Part shown: positions 7,009 through 12,887 of the stretch, in pieces
Layout: each line of letters starts with the position of its first letter
How positions within the stretch are numbered: the stretch's first letter is position 1
Assembly: GCA_030830945.1 (NCBI GenBank)
Contig: JAURLY010000086.1
Location: forward strand, 1 to 12,887
Reading direction: 5' to 3'
DNA: 12,887 bases
Origin: Gammaproteobacteria bacterium
GTDB taxonomy: Bacteria > Pseudomonadota > Gammaproteobacteria > Pseudomonadales > GM7GCV1
The notes under the pieces: model-generated
Seen by the model: the letters and a program-made list of their open reading frames with translations, nothing else
What the model was told of the DNA's origin: nothing
Database searches by the model: none
Translations under genes and position numbers: made by a program

Positions 7009-8523
7009 CTTGGCAATGTTCTTTCCTTCCATTTCTTCCGGTTGCGGGATATCCATTAGTGCCAGCATAGTTGGCGCAACATCAGCCAATGTTCCATTGT
7101 CAGCGAAGGTGACTGACTTGTCGCCTACGTAGATGAAAGGAACCGGTTCGGTTGTATGAGAAGTAAGTGGCTGGCCAGTTTTCGCATCAACCATGCTCTC
7201 GCAGTTTCCGTGGTCGGCAGTAATTAGGCACTGGCCACCTACATCGTTGATCGCCTTGACGATCTTTTCCAAACAGCCATCAACGGCTTCTACTGCCTTG
7301 ACGGCAGCGTCAAAAATTCCGGTGTGCCCTACCATATCACCATTGGCAAAATTGCAGATGATGGCATCGTATTCATCCGCCCTAATAGCCTCGCAGAGCT
7401 TCTCCGTTACTTCATTAACGCTCATCTCCGGTTGCAGGTCATAGGTTGCCACTCTGGGAGAGGGAATCAGGATGCGATTTTCCCCCTCATAAAGGGCTTC
7501 CTGACCACCACTAAAAAAGAAGGTTACATGCGCATATTTTTCCGTCTCTGCGATTCGCAGTTGGGTTTTGCCCAGCTGTGATAGGTAGTCACCAAACGAG
7601 TTTTTAAGATCAGAAGGTGGGAATGCGATGGGTGCGTCAATATCGGCCGAATACTCTGTCGTCTGGACAAAGTTCAATTCTGGCACTGAGCCTCGATCAA
7701 AGCCGTCGAACTCTTTTTGGATAAATACCCGGGCGATTTCACGTGCACGATCCGCTCGAAAGTTCATAAATAACAGGGCATCACCGTCCTGCATGGCAAC
7801 CTCGTTACCAATATGGGAAGGGGTGATGAACTCGTCGTTTTCATCTCGGGCGTAGGCGGCTTCCAAAGCTTCTACGGCACTGTCATAGCTGTACTCAGTT
7901 TCACTCTTTGCCAGCAGCTTATAAACAGGTTCTACACGCTCCCATCGATTGTCACGATCCATCGCATAGTAGCGCCCGACCAGACTGGCGAATCGGCCTA
8001 CCCCTTCTTCTGCAAAGACAGTTTCAGTGCTTTCGATGGAATACATGGCGCTGCGTGGGGCGGTATCGCGACCATCAGCAAAAGCATGGAGGTATATTTC
8101 CTTGGCGCCCCTGGAGACGGCCAGACGAATAGCGGCATGGATATGACTCTCATGACTATGAACACCGCCCGGCGATAGAAGCCCCATGATATGCACTGCT
8201 TTCCCGGCGTTAACCGCCTTGTCGATTGCTTCGATATAAACCGGGTTCTCTTTGAAGGAGCCGTCCTCGATAGCTTTGTCAATTCGGGTCAGGCTTTGCC
8301 AGATGATGCGCCCGGCCCCGAGAGTCATGTGCCCAACTTCCGAGTTGCCCATCTGCCCTTCAGGGAGACCGACATCAAGGCCCGATCCGGAGATTAGGGT
8401 TTTGGGCTGCTCTGCCCAAAGGCGATCCCATGTAGGCGAGTTAGCCGCAGCAATAGCGTTGTGTTCTGGCGAGTCGTTATGACCCCAGCCATCCAAAATA
8501 AGCAAAAGCAGTGGTTTTTTCAC
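7000..8523 (-). CDS. gpmI: 2,3-bisphosphoglycerate-independent phosphoglycerate mutase
   Basis: This enzyme interconverts 3- and 2-phosphoglycerate in glycolysis and gluconeogenesis through a phosphoserine intermediate, with two Mn ions, in the cytoplasm. From the GTG at 8523 it has 507 residues, normal for the family (about 510-515). The alkaline-phosphatase-type metal residues are visible: D11 (LILDGWG), catalytic S61 (GNSEVGH), D396 and H400 (NGDMVGH), D437 and H438 (ADHGN) and H456 (TSHTTEP). The substrate loop [14 protein letters not shown] (146-159) and NFRADRARE (254-262) are intact. The GTG was chosen because it places the catalytic serine at residue 61, as in well-studied homologues. 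The ATG at 8565 and TTG at 8577 would add non-conserved residues. No strong Shine-Dalgarno decides between them. It is divergent from the rhodanese-like gene. Confidence 0.95.
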   Translation of the reverse strand: MKKPLLLLILDGWGHNDSPEHNAIAAANSPTWDRLWAEQPKTLISGSGLDVGLPEGQMGNSEVGHMTLGAGRIIWQSLTRIDKAIEDGSFKENPVYIEAIDKAVNAGKAVHIMGLLSPGGVHSHESHIHAAIRLAVSRGAKEIYLHAFADGRDTAPRSAMYSIESTETVFAEEGVGRFASLVGRYYAMDRDNRWERVEPVYKLLAKSETEYSYDSAVEALEAAYARDENDEFITPSHIGNEVAMQDGDALLFMNFRADRAREIARVFIQKEFDGFDRGSVPELNFVQTTEYSADIDAPIAFPPSDLKNSFGDYLSQLGKTQLRIAETEKYAHVTFFFSGGQEALYEGENRILIPSPRVATYDLQPEMSVNEVTEKLCEAIRADEYDAIICNFANGDMVGHTGIFDAAVKAVEAVDGCLEKIVKAINDVGGQCLITADHGNCESMVDAKTGQPLTSHTTEPVPFIYVGDKSVTFADNGTLADVAPTMLALMDIPQPEEMEGKNIAKIG

Positions 8524-8594
8524 GTTTAATTTGATCCAGTGTGAATATTTGAGGGGATAAAACATTCTATCGGTCAATAGCCGATGATGCGAGG

Positions 8595-8623
8595 TTCACC
8601 TGTTGTTCAGGCATCTGTATACT
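8595..8623 (+). promoter_or_regulatory. Probable sigma-70 promoter of the rhodanese-like gene
   Basis: TTCACC (8595-8600) and TATACT (8618-8623) are separated by 17 bases. The -10 box matches five of six consensus positions and the -35 box four of six. Transcription would start near 8630, which excludes the in-frame ATG at 8584 as the translation start and supports the TTG at 8665. Confidence 0.5.
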
Positions 8624-8664
8624 CCGCGCCTGTATTTTTACCAAATATTATCAGGTGCATCCCT

Positions 8665-9075
8665 TTGGATTTTTTTATCTTTGCCAGTGAGCAGTGGTTA
8701 TTAATCAGTGTCTTCATGCTTTTGATGTACGCGTTTATCTGGCGCGAGAGCAGTAAGGGTGGAAAATCCATCACTTATCATGAATTGACACGCCTTATAA
8801 ATGCAGACGAAGCGATGGTTTTGGACGTACGGGATGCCAAAGAGTTTGAGAGTGGGCATATCGCAGGTGCTATCAATATTCCGTACAGCAAAATTAAAGA
8901 CAGGGTCTCCGAGCTTGAATCCCGAAGAGATCGCCTGATTGTTCTTGTCGATAAAGTGGGCCAGCACTCGGGCTCCATTGGCCGCGACCTCAGGAAACAG
9001 GGATTTAATGTAAACCGCCTGAGTGGTGGTATGAGCGAATGGCTTAATGAAAAATTGCCGACGGTTAAGAGTTAA
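8665..9075 (+). CDS. Membrane-anchored rhodanese-like protein lacking cysteine
   Basis: This is a 136-residue protein with one N-terminal membrane segment (about residues 10-27, LLISVFMLLMYAFIW) and a single cytoplasmic rhodanese domain (about 35-132) containing VLDVRDAKEFESGHIAGAINIP. The loop that normally holds the catalytic cysteine (CxxGxR) reads DKVGQH, and there is no cysteine anywhere in the protein, so sulfurtransferase activity is not expected. The TTG start at 8665 is chosen because AGGTG lies seven bases upstream, the membrane segment then sits at the very N-terminus as in relatives, and a sigma-70-like promoter lies further upstream. The reading frame stays open to an ATG at 8584, giving 163 residues. 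It is divergent from gpmI and precedes secB, the position this family holds in Pseudomonas. Its biological role is unknown. Confidence 0.85.
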   Translation: MDFFIFASEQWLLISVFMLLMYAFIWRESSKGGKSITYHELTRLINADEAMVLDVRDAKEFESGHIAGAINIPYSKIKDRVSELESRRDRLIVLVDKVGQHSGSIGRDLRKQGFNVNRLSGGMSEWLNEKLPTVKS

Positions 9076-9089
9076 TTTCGACCGTCCAC

Positions 9090-9117
9090 TTGTTATTTAG
9101 GTATTTGGAACTATAAC
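9090..9117 (+). promoter_or_regulatory. Probable sigma-70 promoter of secB
   Basis: TTGTTA (9090-9095) and TATAAC (9112-9117) are 16 bases apart, matching four and five of six consensus positions. Transcription would start near 9124, leaving a leader of about 42 bases that ends with AGGAAA before the secB ATG. A GC-rich imperfect hairpin (CTGGG at 9123-9127, CCCAG at 9139-9143) lies at the start of this leader. Confidence 0.5.
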
Positions 9118-9165
9118 TCAGACTGGGAGGGAGCTTTCCCCAGACAATTACTACAGGAAATTCAC

Positions 9166-9687
9166 ATGGCAAAAGAAGATAAAGAAAATAAAGAAGAGAA
9201 GGGCGCGACAGAGCAGCAAGCCCAAAAATCTACATTTGGAATTGATCGCATCTATATAAAAGATGTCTCAATGGAGTGCCCAAAGGGCTTTGAGGCATTT
9301 ATTGAAAAGTCCTCGAAACCGCGCGTGGAAATGGACATAAACACTTCTCAAAATAAGGTTGCCGATGATCTTTATGAGGTTGTACTAGGCCTGACAGTAA
9401 CGTTAAAAGACATAGAATCCGACGAAACCTTTTTTCTGGTTGAAATTCAGCAAGCAGGTACTTTCCATCTTACTAATGTGCCGGAGCAGGATCTTCGTCG
9501 ATTACTGGCCACCATGGCGCCAACTACTTTATTTCCCTATGCCAGGGAAGCTATCGATGGGCTTGTCCTAAGGGCAAATTTCCCGCCGTTGAGAATCTCG
9601 CCCGTTAACTTTGAGTTGTTGTTTGCGCAGGCTGTGAAGCACCAGCAAGAGGCAGAAGAGAATTCCTCTGACGATACTGTTCAGTAA
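9166..9687 (+). CDS. secB: Protein-export chaperone SecB
   Basis: SecB is a tetrameric cytoplasmic chaperone that keeps preproteins unfolded and delivers them to SecA. This copy has 173 residues, slightly longer than the E. coli protein (155) because of a highly charged N-terminal tail (residues 1-22, rich in K and E) and an acidic, Ser-rich C-terminus. The conserved core is visible: IDRIYIKDVSMECP (26-39), DLYEVVLGLTVTLK, FLVEIQQAGTFHL (the beta-strand core), and the C-terminal APTTLFPYAREAIDGLVLRANFPPLRISPVNFELLF that forms the SecA and substrate interface. AGGAAA precedes the ATG. It lies 90 bases behind the rhodanese-like gene; the glutaredoxin gene (grxC) often found between them is absent. 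Confidence 0.97.
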   Translation: MAKEDKENKEEKGATEQQAQKSTFGIDRIYIKDVSMECPKGFEAFIEKSSKPRVEMDINTSQNKVADDLYEVVLGLTVTLKDIESDETFFLVEIQQAGTFHLTNVPEQDLRRLLATMAPTTLFPYAREAIDGLVLRANFPPLRISPVNFELLFAQAVKHQQEAEENSSDDTVQ

Positions 9688-9705
9688 GCTCGGCAGAAAT
9701 CCATA

Positions 9706-9733
9706 AAAACCCCGGCATCTGCCGGGTATTTTG
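9706..9733. terminator. Bidirectional rho-independent terminator between secB and ntrC
   Basis: CCCGGC (9711-9716) and GCCGGG (9721-9726) enclose an ATCT loop, with an A-run before and TATTTTGTTT after. It lies 18 bases beyond the secB stop and 17 before the end of the convergent ntrC gene. Both orientations have a U-rich tail, so it serves both genes. Confidence 0.9.
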
Positions 9734-9750
9734 TTTGGGCTTGGCGTCGA

Positions 9751-11184
9751 CTATTCGTCTTCGTTCTCGCGATAGTCTGCCAGCCCTAAATCCTTTAATT
9801 TTCGCGTCAATGTATTGCGGCCCCAGCCGAGTAATTCGGCGGCGTCGCGTTTGCGTCCCTGAGTGTGCTCGAGCGCTGTTTCGATCAGGGCAGTTTCAAA
9901 CATGGGCACAGCTGACTTTAGTATGTGTTGCTGACCGTTAAGCAGAGACTGCGAAGCCCAGCCGCGCAATAAATCAGGCCAATCGCCTTCCATATCAATC
10001 GGTTTGTTAACTTTCTTGCCTTCGAGTAATTCAGGTGGCAAGTCATTAACATGAATCTCCCTTCCGGGAGCCATCACAATTAGCCAACGGCAAACATTTT
10101 CCAGTTGGCGGACGTTGCCCGGCCAGGACAGTTGGGTGAGAAATTCTTCGGCCTCGGGCAGTAGTTCCTTGGCTTCCATCTGCAGTTCGTTGGATGAACG
10201 CTGCAGAAAATAACGCGCCAGGGCCGGGATATCATCGGACCTTTCAGATAAACGAGGAAGATGGACACGTATGACATTGAGGCGGTGAAACAAGTCTTCC
10301 CTAAACTTGTGTTCATCGACCAGTTTTTCCAGATTCTGGTGGGTTGCGGTAATGATTCGAACATCAACTTTAACGGGAACATGACCACCCACTCGATAAA
10401 ACTCACCATCAGCCAATACTCTCAGAAGCCTGGTTTGTGCCTCTGCGGGCATGTCGCCAATCTCATCGAGAAACAGTGTTCCGCCATTTGCCTGTTCGAA
10501 GCGCCCTTCCCTGCGAGCATTGGCGCCGGTAAAGGCACCTTTCTCATGACCAAAAAGTTCAGATTCAATCAAGTCGGCAGGTATGGCCGCCATGTTTAAG
10601 GCAATAAAAGGTCTCTGATGCCGGGGGCTATGACGATGCAATGCCCGGGCAACCAATTCCTTGCCGGTGCCGGACTGTCCGTTGATTAAAACCGTGACAT
10701 TAGACTTTGCCAGCCGTCCGATCGCGCGAAAAACTTCCTGCATTGCAGGCGCTTCCCCGATGATCTCGGAAGAAATAGATTCACTGTTTGGGCTGTCTGC
10801 AGATTGGAGAGTGGCGCTGTGGTCCAGTGCCCGTCGGGTAACACTGATGACTTCTTCCAGATCAAAAGGCTTGGGCAAGTATTCAAAAGCGCCGCCTTCA
10901 TATGAATCTACTGCACTTTGTAAATCGGAGTGGGCGGTCATAATGATGACCGGAAGGTGTGGGTCGGTGTCGCTTATTTTTTTAAGCAGGCTAAGGCCGT
11001 CCATGCCCGGCATGCGAATATCGCTAATAACAACTTTAGGTCGTCGTTCTTCCAGAGCGTTAAGAAGATCGTTACTGTTTTCAAAACTTTCCACTTCCAT
11101 GGATTCTCGTCGCAACGCTTTTTCCAGTACCCAGCGAATTGATTTATCGTCATCGACGACCCAAACGCTTTCCGCTTGTTTCAT
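9751..11184 (-). CDS. ntrC: Nitrogen regulation response regulator NtrC
   Basis: NtrC is a sigma-54-dependent activator that, when phosphorylated by NtrB under nitrogen limitation, binds enhancer sites and opens sigma-54 promoters. At 477 residues it is full length. The receiver domain (1-120) has the acidic pocket DDD (11-13), phospho-acceptor D55 ([10 protein letters not shown]), T83 and K105. The AAA+ domain (about 140-375) has Walker A GQSGTGKE (169-176), the sigma-54 contact loop GAFTGA (216-221), Walker B TLFLDEIG (D240, E241) and [10 protein letters not shown] (294-303). A Fis-type helix-turn-helix lies at about 430-468 ([20 protein letters not shown]). All key residues are present. 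It starts 18 bases after ntrB in the same operon, and sites resembling its targets occur at 2009, 2048 and 12441. Confidence 0.97.
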   Translation of the reverse strand: MKQAESVWVVDDDKSIRWVLEKALRRESMEVESFENSNDLLNALEERRPKVVISDIRMPGMDGLSLLKKISDTDPHLPVIIMTAHSDLQSAVDSYEGGAFEYLPKPFDLEEVISVTRRALDHSATLQSADSPNSESISSEIIGEAPAMQEVFRAIGRLAKSNVTVLINGQSGTGKELVARALHRHSPRHQRPFIALNMAAIPADLIESELFGHEKGAFTGANARREGRFEQANGGTLFLDEIGDMPAEAQTRLLRVLADGEFYRVGGHVPVKVDVRIITATHQNLEKLVDEHKFREDLFHRLNVIRVHLPRLSERSDDIPALARYFLQRSSNELQMEAKELLPEAEEFLTQLSWPGNVRQLENVCRWLIVMAPGREIHVNDLPPELLEGKKVNKPIDMEGDWPDLLRGWASQSLLNGQQHILKSAVPMFETALIETALEHTQGRKRDAAELLGWGRNTLTRKLKDLGLADYRENEDE

Positions 11185-11202
11185 AGTGATCTCTCTCTAA
11201 GG

Positions 11203-12303
11203 TTACACATTGGCAGCCTCATTACTTGAATCTGTTGGTTGGCTAATAGGTAAAAAAATCGAAAAAATGGTTTGGCCGGGCTGACTCTGACATTCAATCA
11301 AGCCGCTATGCGCATTAATGATGGATTGCGCAATTGGCAACCCAAGACCAGTTCCCTCACTGCGACCGGTAATCATCGGATAAAAAATGTCGTCAATACT
11401 CTCAGGGGAGATTCCAGGGCCGTTGTCCTCAATATCAATTCTGGAAATAAGAAGGTGTTGTGCCGAGCCGATAGTGAAACGGTGCTGAATCCTGGTTCTT
11501 AGGATGATTTGAGGCTGGCTGGTTTGGTATTCGCAAATCGCTTGTTTTGCGTTGCGTGCAATGTTGAGTACAGCCTGAATAAGTTGTTCAAAGTCGCCGG
11601 CAATTTCAGGAACACTGGGGTCATAATCCCGAATAATCTGTACTGGGCTACTGTCCTCTGCTTCCAATAGCTTACTGACCCTTTCAAGCACCTCATGCAC
11701 ATTTAGTTCAGCCATTGTTGGAGGAACATTTGGCCCTAGCATTCGGTCAACAAGGTTGCGCAAGCGGTCAGTTTCCTTGGCGATAACATCGGTGTATTCA
11801 AGCCATTCAGGATTATCCAGTTCGGAAGCCAGAAGCTGGGCAGCACCACGAATGCCTCCCAATGGATTTTTGACTTCATGGGCAAGGCCGCGAATCAACT
11901 GTTTGGATGTGTCGTGAGTAGCGAGTATGGATTCTTCCCGACTTATCCTGATAAGCCGGTCCATTTCACTAATTTCAATAAGCAGGTAATTACTTTCACC
12001 CTGGTCAAATGGCGTTACGCTGTAATCGACAACTGTGTTTTTCCCATGGGCAGTATGGAATTCAGCCTTGCGCTTAATAAAAGGGTGCGACTGTTGAATT
12101 GCATTCATCAGGGCATGCTGGTCAGCCTTGGAGTTGGAGAGTATTGGCACAATGTCCATGCCTAGGGCTTTGCCCATACTCAGTCCAAAAATTGCCTCTG
12201 CTGATTGGTTCATATATTGAATTTCACAAGAGCTGTCTACCAGGACAATTGCCGTATTCAGGTAGTTAAGTAGTTGGCTAAAAAGTTCGCTTTCGGTGTT
12301 CAT
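11203..12303 (-). CDS. ntrB: Nitrogen regulation sensor kinase NtrB
   Basis: NtrB is the cytoplasmic histidine kinase/phosphatase that reads nitrogen status through PII (GlnB) and phosphorylates NtrC. The 366-residue protein has an N-terminal PAS domain (about 5-115), a dimerisation/phospho-acceptor helix with H142 in GLAHEVKNPLGG (139-150), and an ATP-binding domain with the N-box around NIARNAKQA (247-255), G1 DNGPGI (293-298) and G2 GRSEGTGLGLPIA (313-325). The ATG at 12303 is chosen because a sigma-54 promoter (12361-12345) predicts a transcript start near 12335. It also gives the usual family N-terminus with GGAA close before it. The frame is open to a TTG at 12378, which lies upstream of the predicted transcript start. 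It has no transmembrane segment, as expected. Confidence 0.95.
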   Translation of the reverse strand: MNTESELFSQLLNYLNTAIVLVDSSCEIQYMNQSAEAIFGLSMGKALGMDIVPILSNSKADQHALMNAIQQSHPFIKRKAEFHTAHGKNTVVDYSVTPFDQGESNYLLIEISEMDRLIRISREESILATHDTSKQLIRGLAHEVKNPLGGIRGAAQLLASELDNPEWLEYTDVIAKETDRLRNLVDRMLGPNVPPTMAELNVHEVLERVSKLLEAEDSSPVQIIRDYDPSVPEIAGDFEQLIQAVLNIARNAKQAICEYQTSQPQIILRTRIQHRFTIGSAQHLLISRIDIEDNGPGISPESIDDIFYPMITGRSEGTGLGLPIAQSIINAHSGLIECQSQPGQTIFSIFLPISQPTDSSNEAANV

Positions 12304-12344
12304 TGGTTTTCCGTGCGTCAAACAGACGCCGAGCTTTGATAGAC

Positions 12345-12361
12345 AAGCAAGGTTCGCGCCA
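12345..12361 (-). promoter_or_regulatory. Sigma-54 (-24/-12) promoter of ntrBC
   Basis: On the minus strand TGGCGCG-AACC-TTGCTT matches the sigma-54 consensus TGGCACG-N4-TTGCW at all but one defined position. The GG is at 12360-12359 and the GC at 12348-12347. The predicted transcript start is near 12335, giving a leader of about 32 bases to the ntrB ATG. Confidence 0.78.
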
Positions 12362-12440
12362 AAAAAAAGTGCGACCAAAAGGCGCGCATGAGCACAAAGC
12401 TTGCAACTTTTATTTAAACTGTGGACTTATCGTGAAATTA

Positions 12441-12457
12441 TGCACAAAAATGGTGCA
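12441..12457. promoter_or_regulatory. NtrC-type enhancer site upstream of ntrBC
   Basis: TGCACAA-AAA-TGGTGCA fits the 17-bp NtrC pattern, with an exact right half-site and one mismatch to perfect symmetry. Its centre is about 114 bp before the predicted ntrB transcript start, similar to the enhancer distance at E. coli glnA. It suggests that NtrC activates its own operon. Confidence 0.75.
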
Positions 12458-12512
12458 TATAGGGAGAAAAGTTGCCTCAATATATGGCAGAAAGTGATAT
12501 TGGGTAATTTGA

Positions 12513-12887
12513 CTAGCGGCTAACTGTCGGGCGTCTTACAAAAACTCTCAAGGCCTCAGATTCGGCCAGTTGCTCATTCTCTCGATCGATAATGCGTACG
12601 CGAAGCGTCATTTCTCCACGTACAAGATTGTCTACGGTCCAGCTTAGATTCATATTGCTGCGGCCAAATTCTTGTCCATTAACCATGAGAATGGCCATTT
12701 CCCCCCTTGCAAGTGGCCTTGTGACTTCTGCCGCAACAGTAAAAGACATCTGCCCCGGCGTGATCGTCGTTTCATTCGCGGGCTGGATAATATTGACGTC
12801 TACTTCGGCGGCTTCTTTTGGATCCGAAGAATTTGCGCCAACCCTGGCTTCTACTTTAACGGCCGGCTGGATAATCAGATCGGGCAA
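12513..12887 (-). CDS. DUF4124-type protein, C-terminal part (5' end off the window)
   Basis: The last 124-125 codons of a gene that continues beyond the right edge. The visible part looks like a beta-rich, Ig-like domain (VNIIQPANETTITPG, then MAILMVNGQEFGRS, then LSWTVDNLVRGEMTLRVRIID) ending in VFVRRPTVSR. This pattern is typical of the C-terminus of envelope proteins with an N-terminal DUF4124 domain that often lie between glnA and ntrB in Pseudomonas and Cellvibrionales. The DUF4124 domain itself is outside the window, so the call rests on the C-terminal pattern and position. No enzymatic motif is visible and the function is unknown. It is followed by the 209-base ntrB control region, so ntrBC has its own promoter. 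Confidence 0.72.
   Translation of the reverse strand: MPDLIIQPAVKVEARVGANSSDPKEAAEVDVNIIQPANETTITPGQMSFTVAAEVTRPLARGEMAILMVNGQEFGRSNMNLSWTVDNLVRGEMTLRVRIIDRENEQLAESEALRVFVRRPTVSR

Noticed and set aside
8524..8577. N-terminal extension of gpmI (ATG 8565 or TTG 8577)
   Set aside because: The added residues are not family-like; the GTG at 8523 gives the expected position of the catalytic serine. The ATG cannot be wholly excluded.
8567..8585. Overlapping short inverted repeats (CTAT/ATAG and ATCGG/CCGAT) between gpmI and the rhodanese-like gene
   Set aside because: Arms of only 4-5 bp are expected often by chance in a window this size.
8584..8664. N-terminal extension of the rhodanese-like gene from the ATG at 8584
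   Set aside because: A sigma-70-like promoter lies inside it, and the TTG at 8665 has a well-placed AGGTG and puts the membrane segment at the N-terminus.
9123..9143. GC-rich hairpin in the secB leader as a riboswitch or terminator
   Set aside because: The stem is short and imperfect with no U-tract and no known riboswitch core.
10661..11200. 179-codon plus-strand open frame opposite ntrC
   Set aside because: It is low-complexity, Ser/Arg-rich translation of the antisense strand of a well-conserved gene.
12304..12378. N-terminal extension of ntrB from a TTG at 12378
   Set aside because: It would place the start codon upstream of the predicted sigma-54 transcript start, and the added residues do not resemble NtrB N-termini.

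Overview
The window reads as a chromosomal segment of a gammaproteobacterium. On the minus strand, ntrB and ntrC sit next to secB, a membrane rhodanese-like protein, gpmI, envC and ctpA. This is essentially the order known from Pseudomonas and its marine relatives such as the Cellvibrionales. The protein sequences fit the second group best, but a genus cannot be named from the sequence alone. Ten genes are complete and two are cut by the window edges. There is no tRNA, rRNA, CRISPR array, transposase or phage gene, and little sign of recent gene transfer.

Left arm (1-3375, plus strand): the 3' part of korA and the whole of korB (2-oxoacid:ferredoxin oxidoreductase), overlapping by ATGA, then a 314-base gap and a eukaryotic-type (class II) glutamine synthetase. 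The gap carries two good NtrC-type 17-bp sites and a sigma-54 -24/-12 element. A strong bidirectional terminator with a UUCG loop closes this arm.

Middle (3386-8523, minus strand): a soluble Hanks-type Ser/Thr kinase, then ctpA (S41 protease), envC (septal amidase activator) and gpmI (cofactor-independent phosphoglycerate mutase). The gpmI-envC junction holds a terminator-like hairpin and a perfect 34-bp palindrome that buries the envC start codon.

Right arm (8584-12887): divergent from gpmI come a short membrane rhodanese-like protein with no cysteine and then secB. Facing them are ntrC and ntrB, sharing a bidirectional terminator with secB. Upstream of ntrB lie a near-consensus sigma-54 promoter and an NtrC-type site about 114 bp before the predicted transcript start. 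The 3' end of a DUF4124-type gene then runs off the edge.

The common thread is nitrogen control. NtrB/NtrC encoded at one end have recognisable target sites before their own operon and before the class II glutamine synthetase at the other end. That enzyme lies directly behind an oxidoreductase that makes or consumes 2-oxoglutarate, the carbon skeleton for ammonia assimilation. No wholly new defence or mobile system was seen. The most notable features are the paired NtrC/sigma-54 control regions, the envC start palindrome and the cysteine-free rhodanese.
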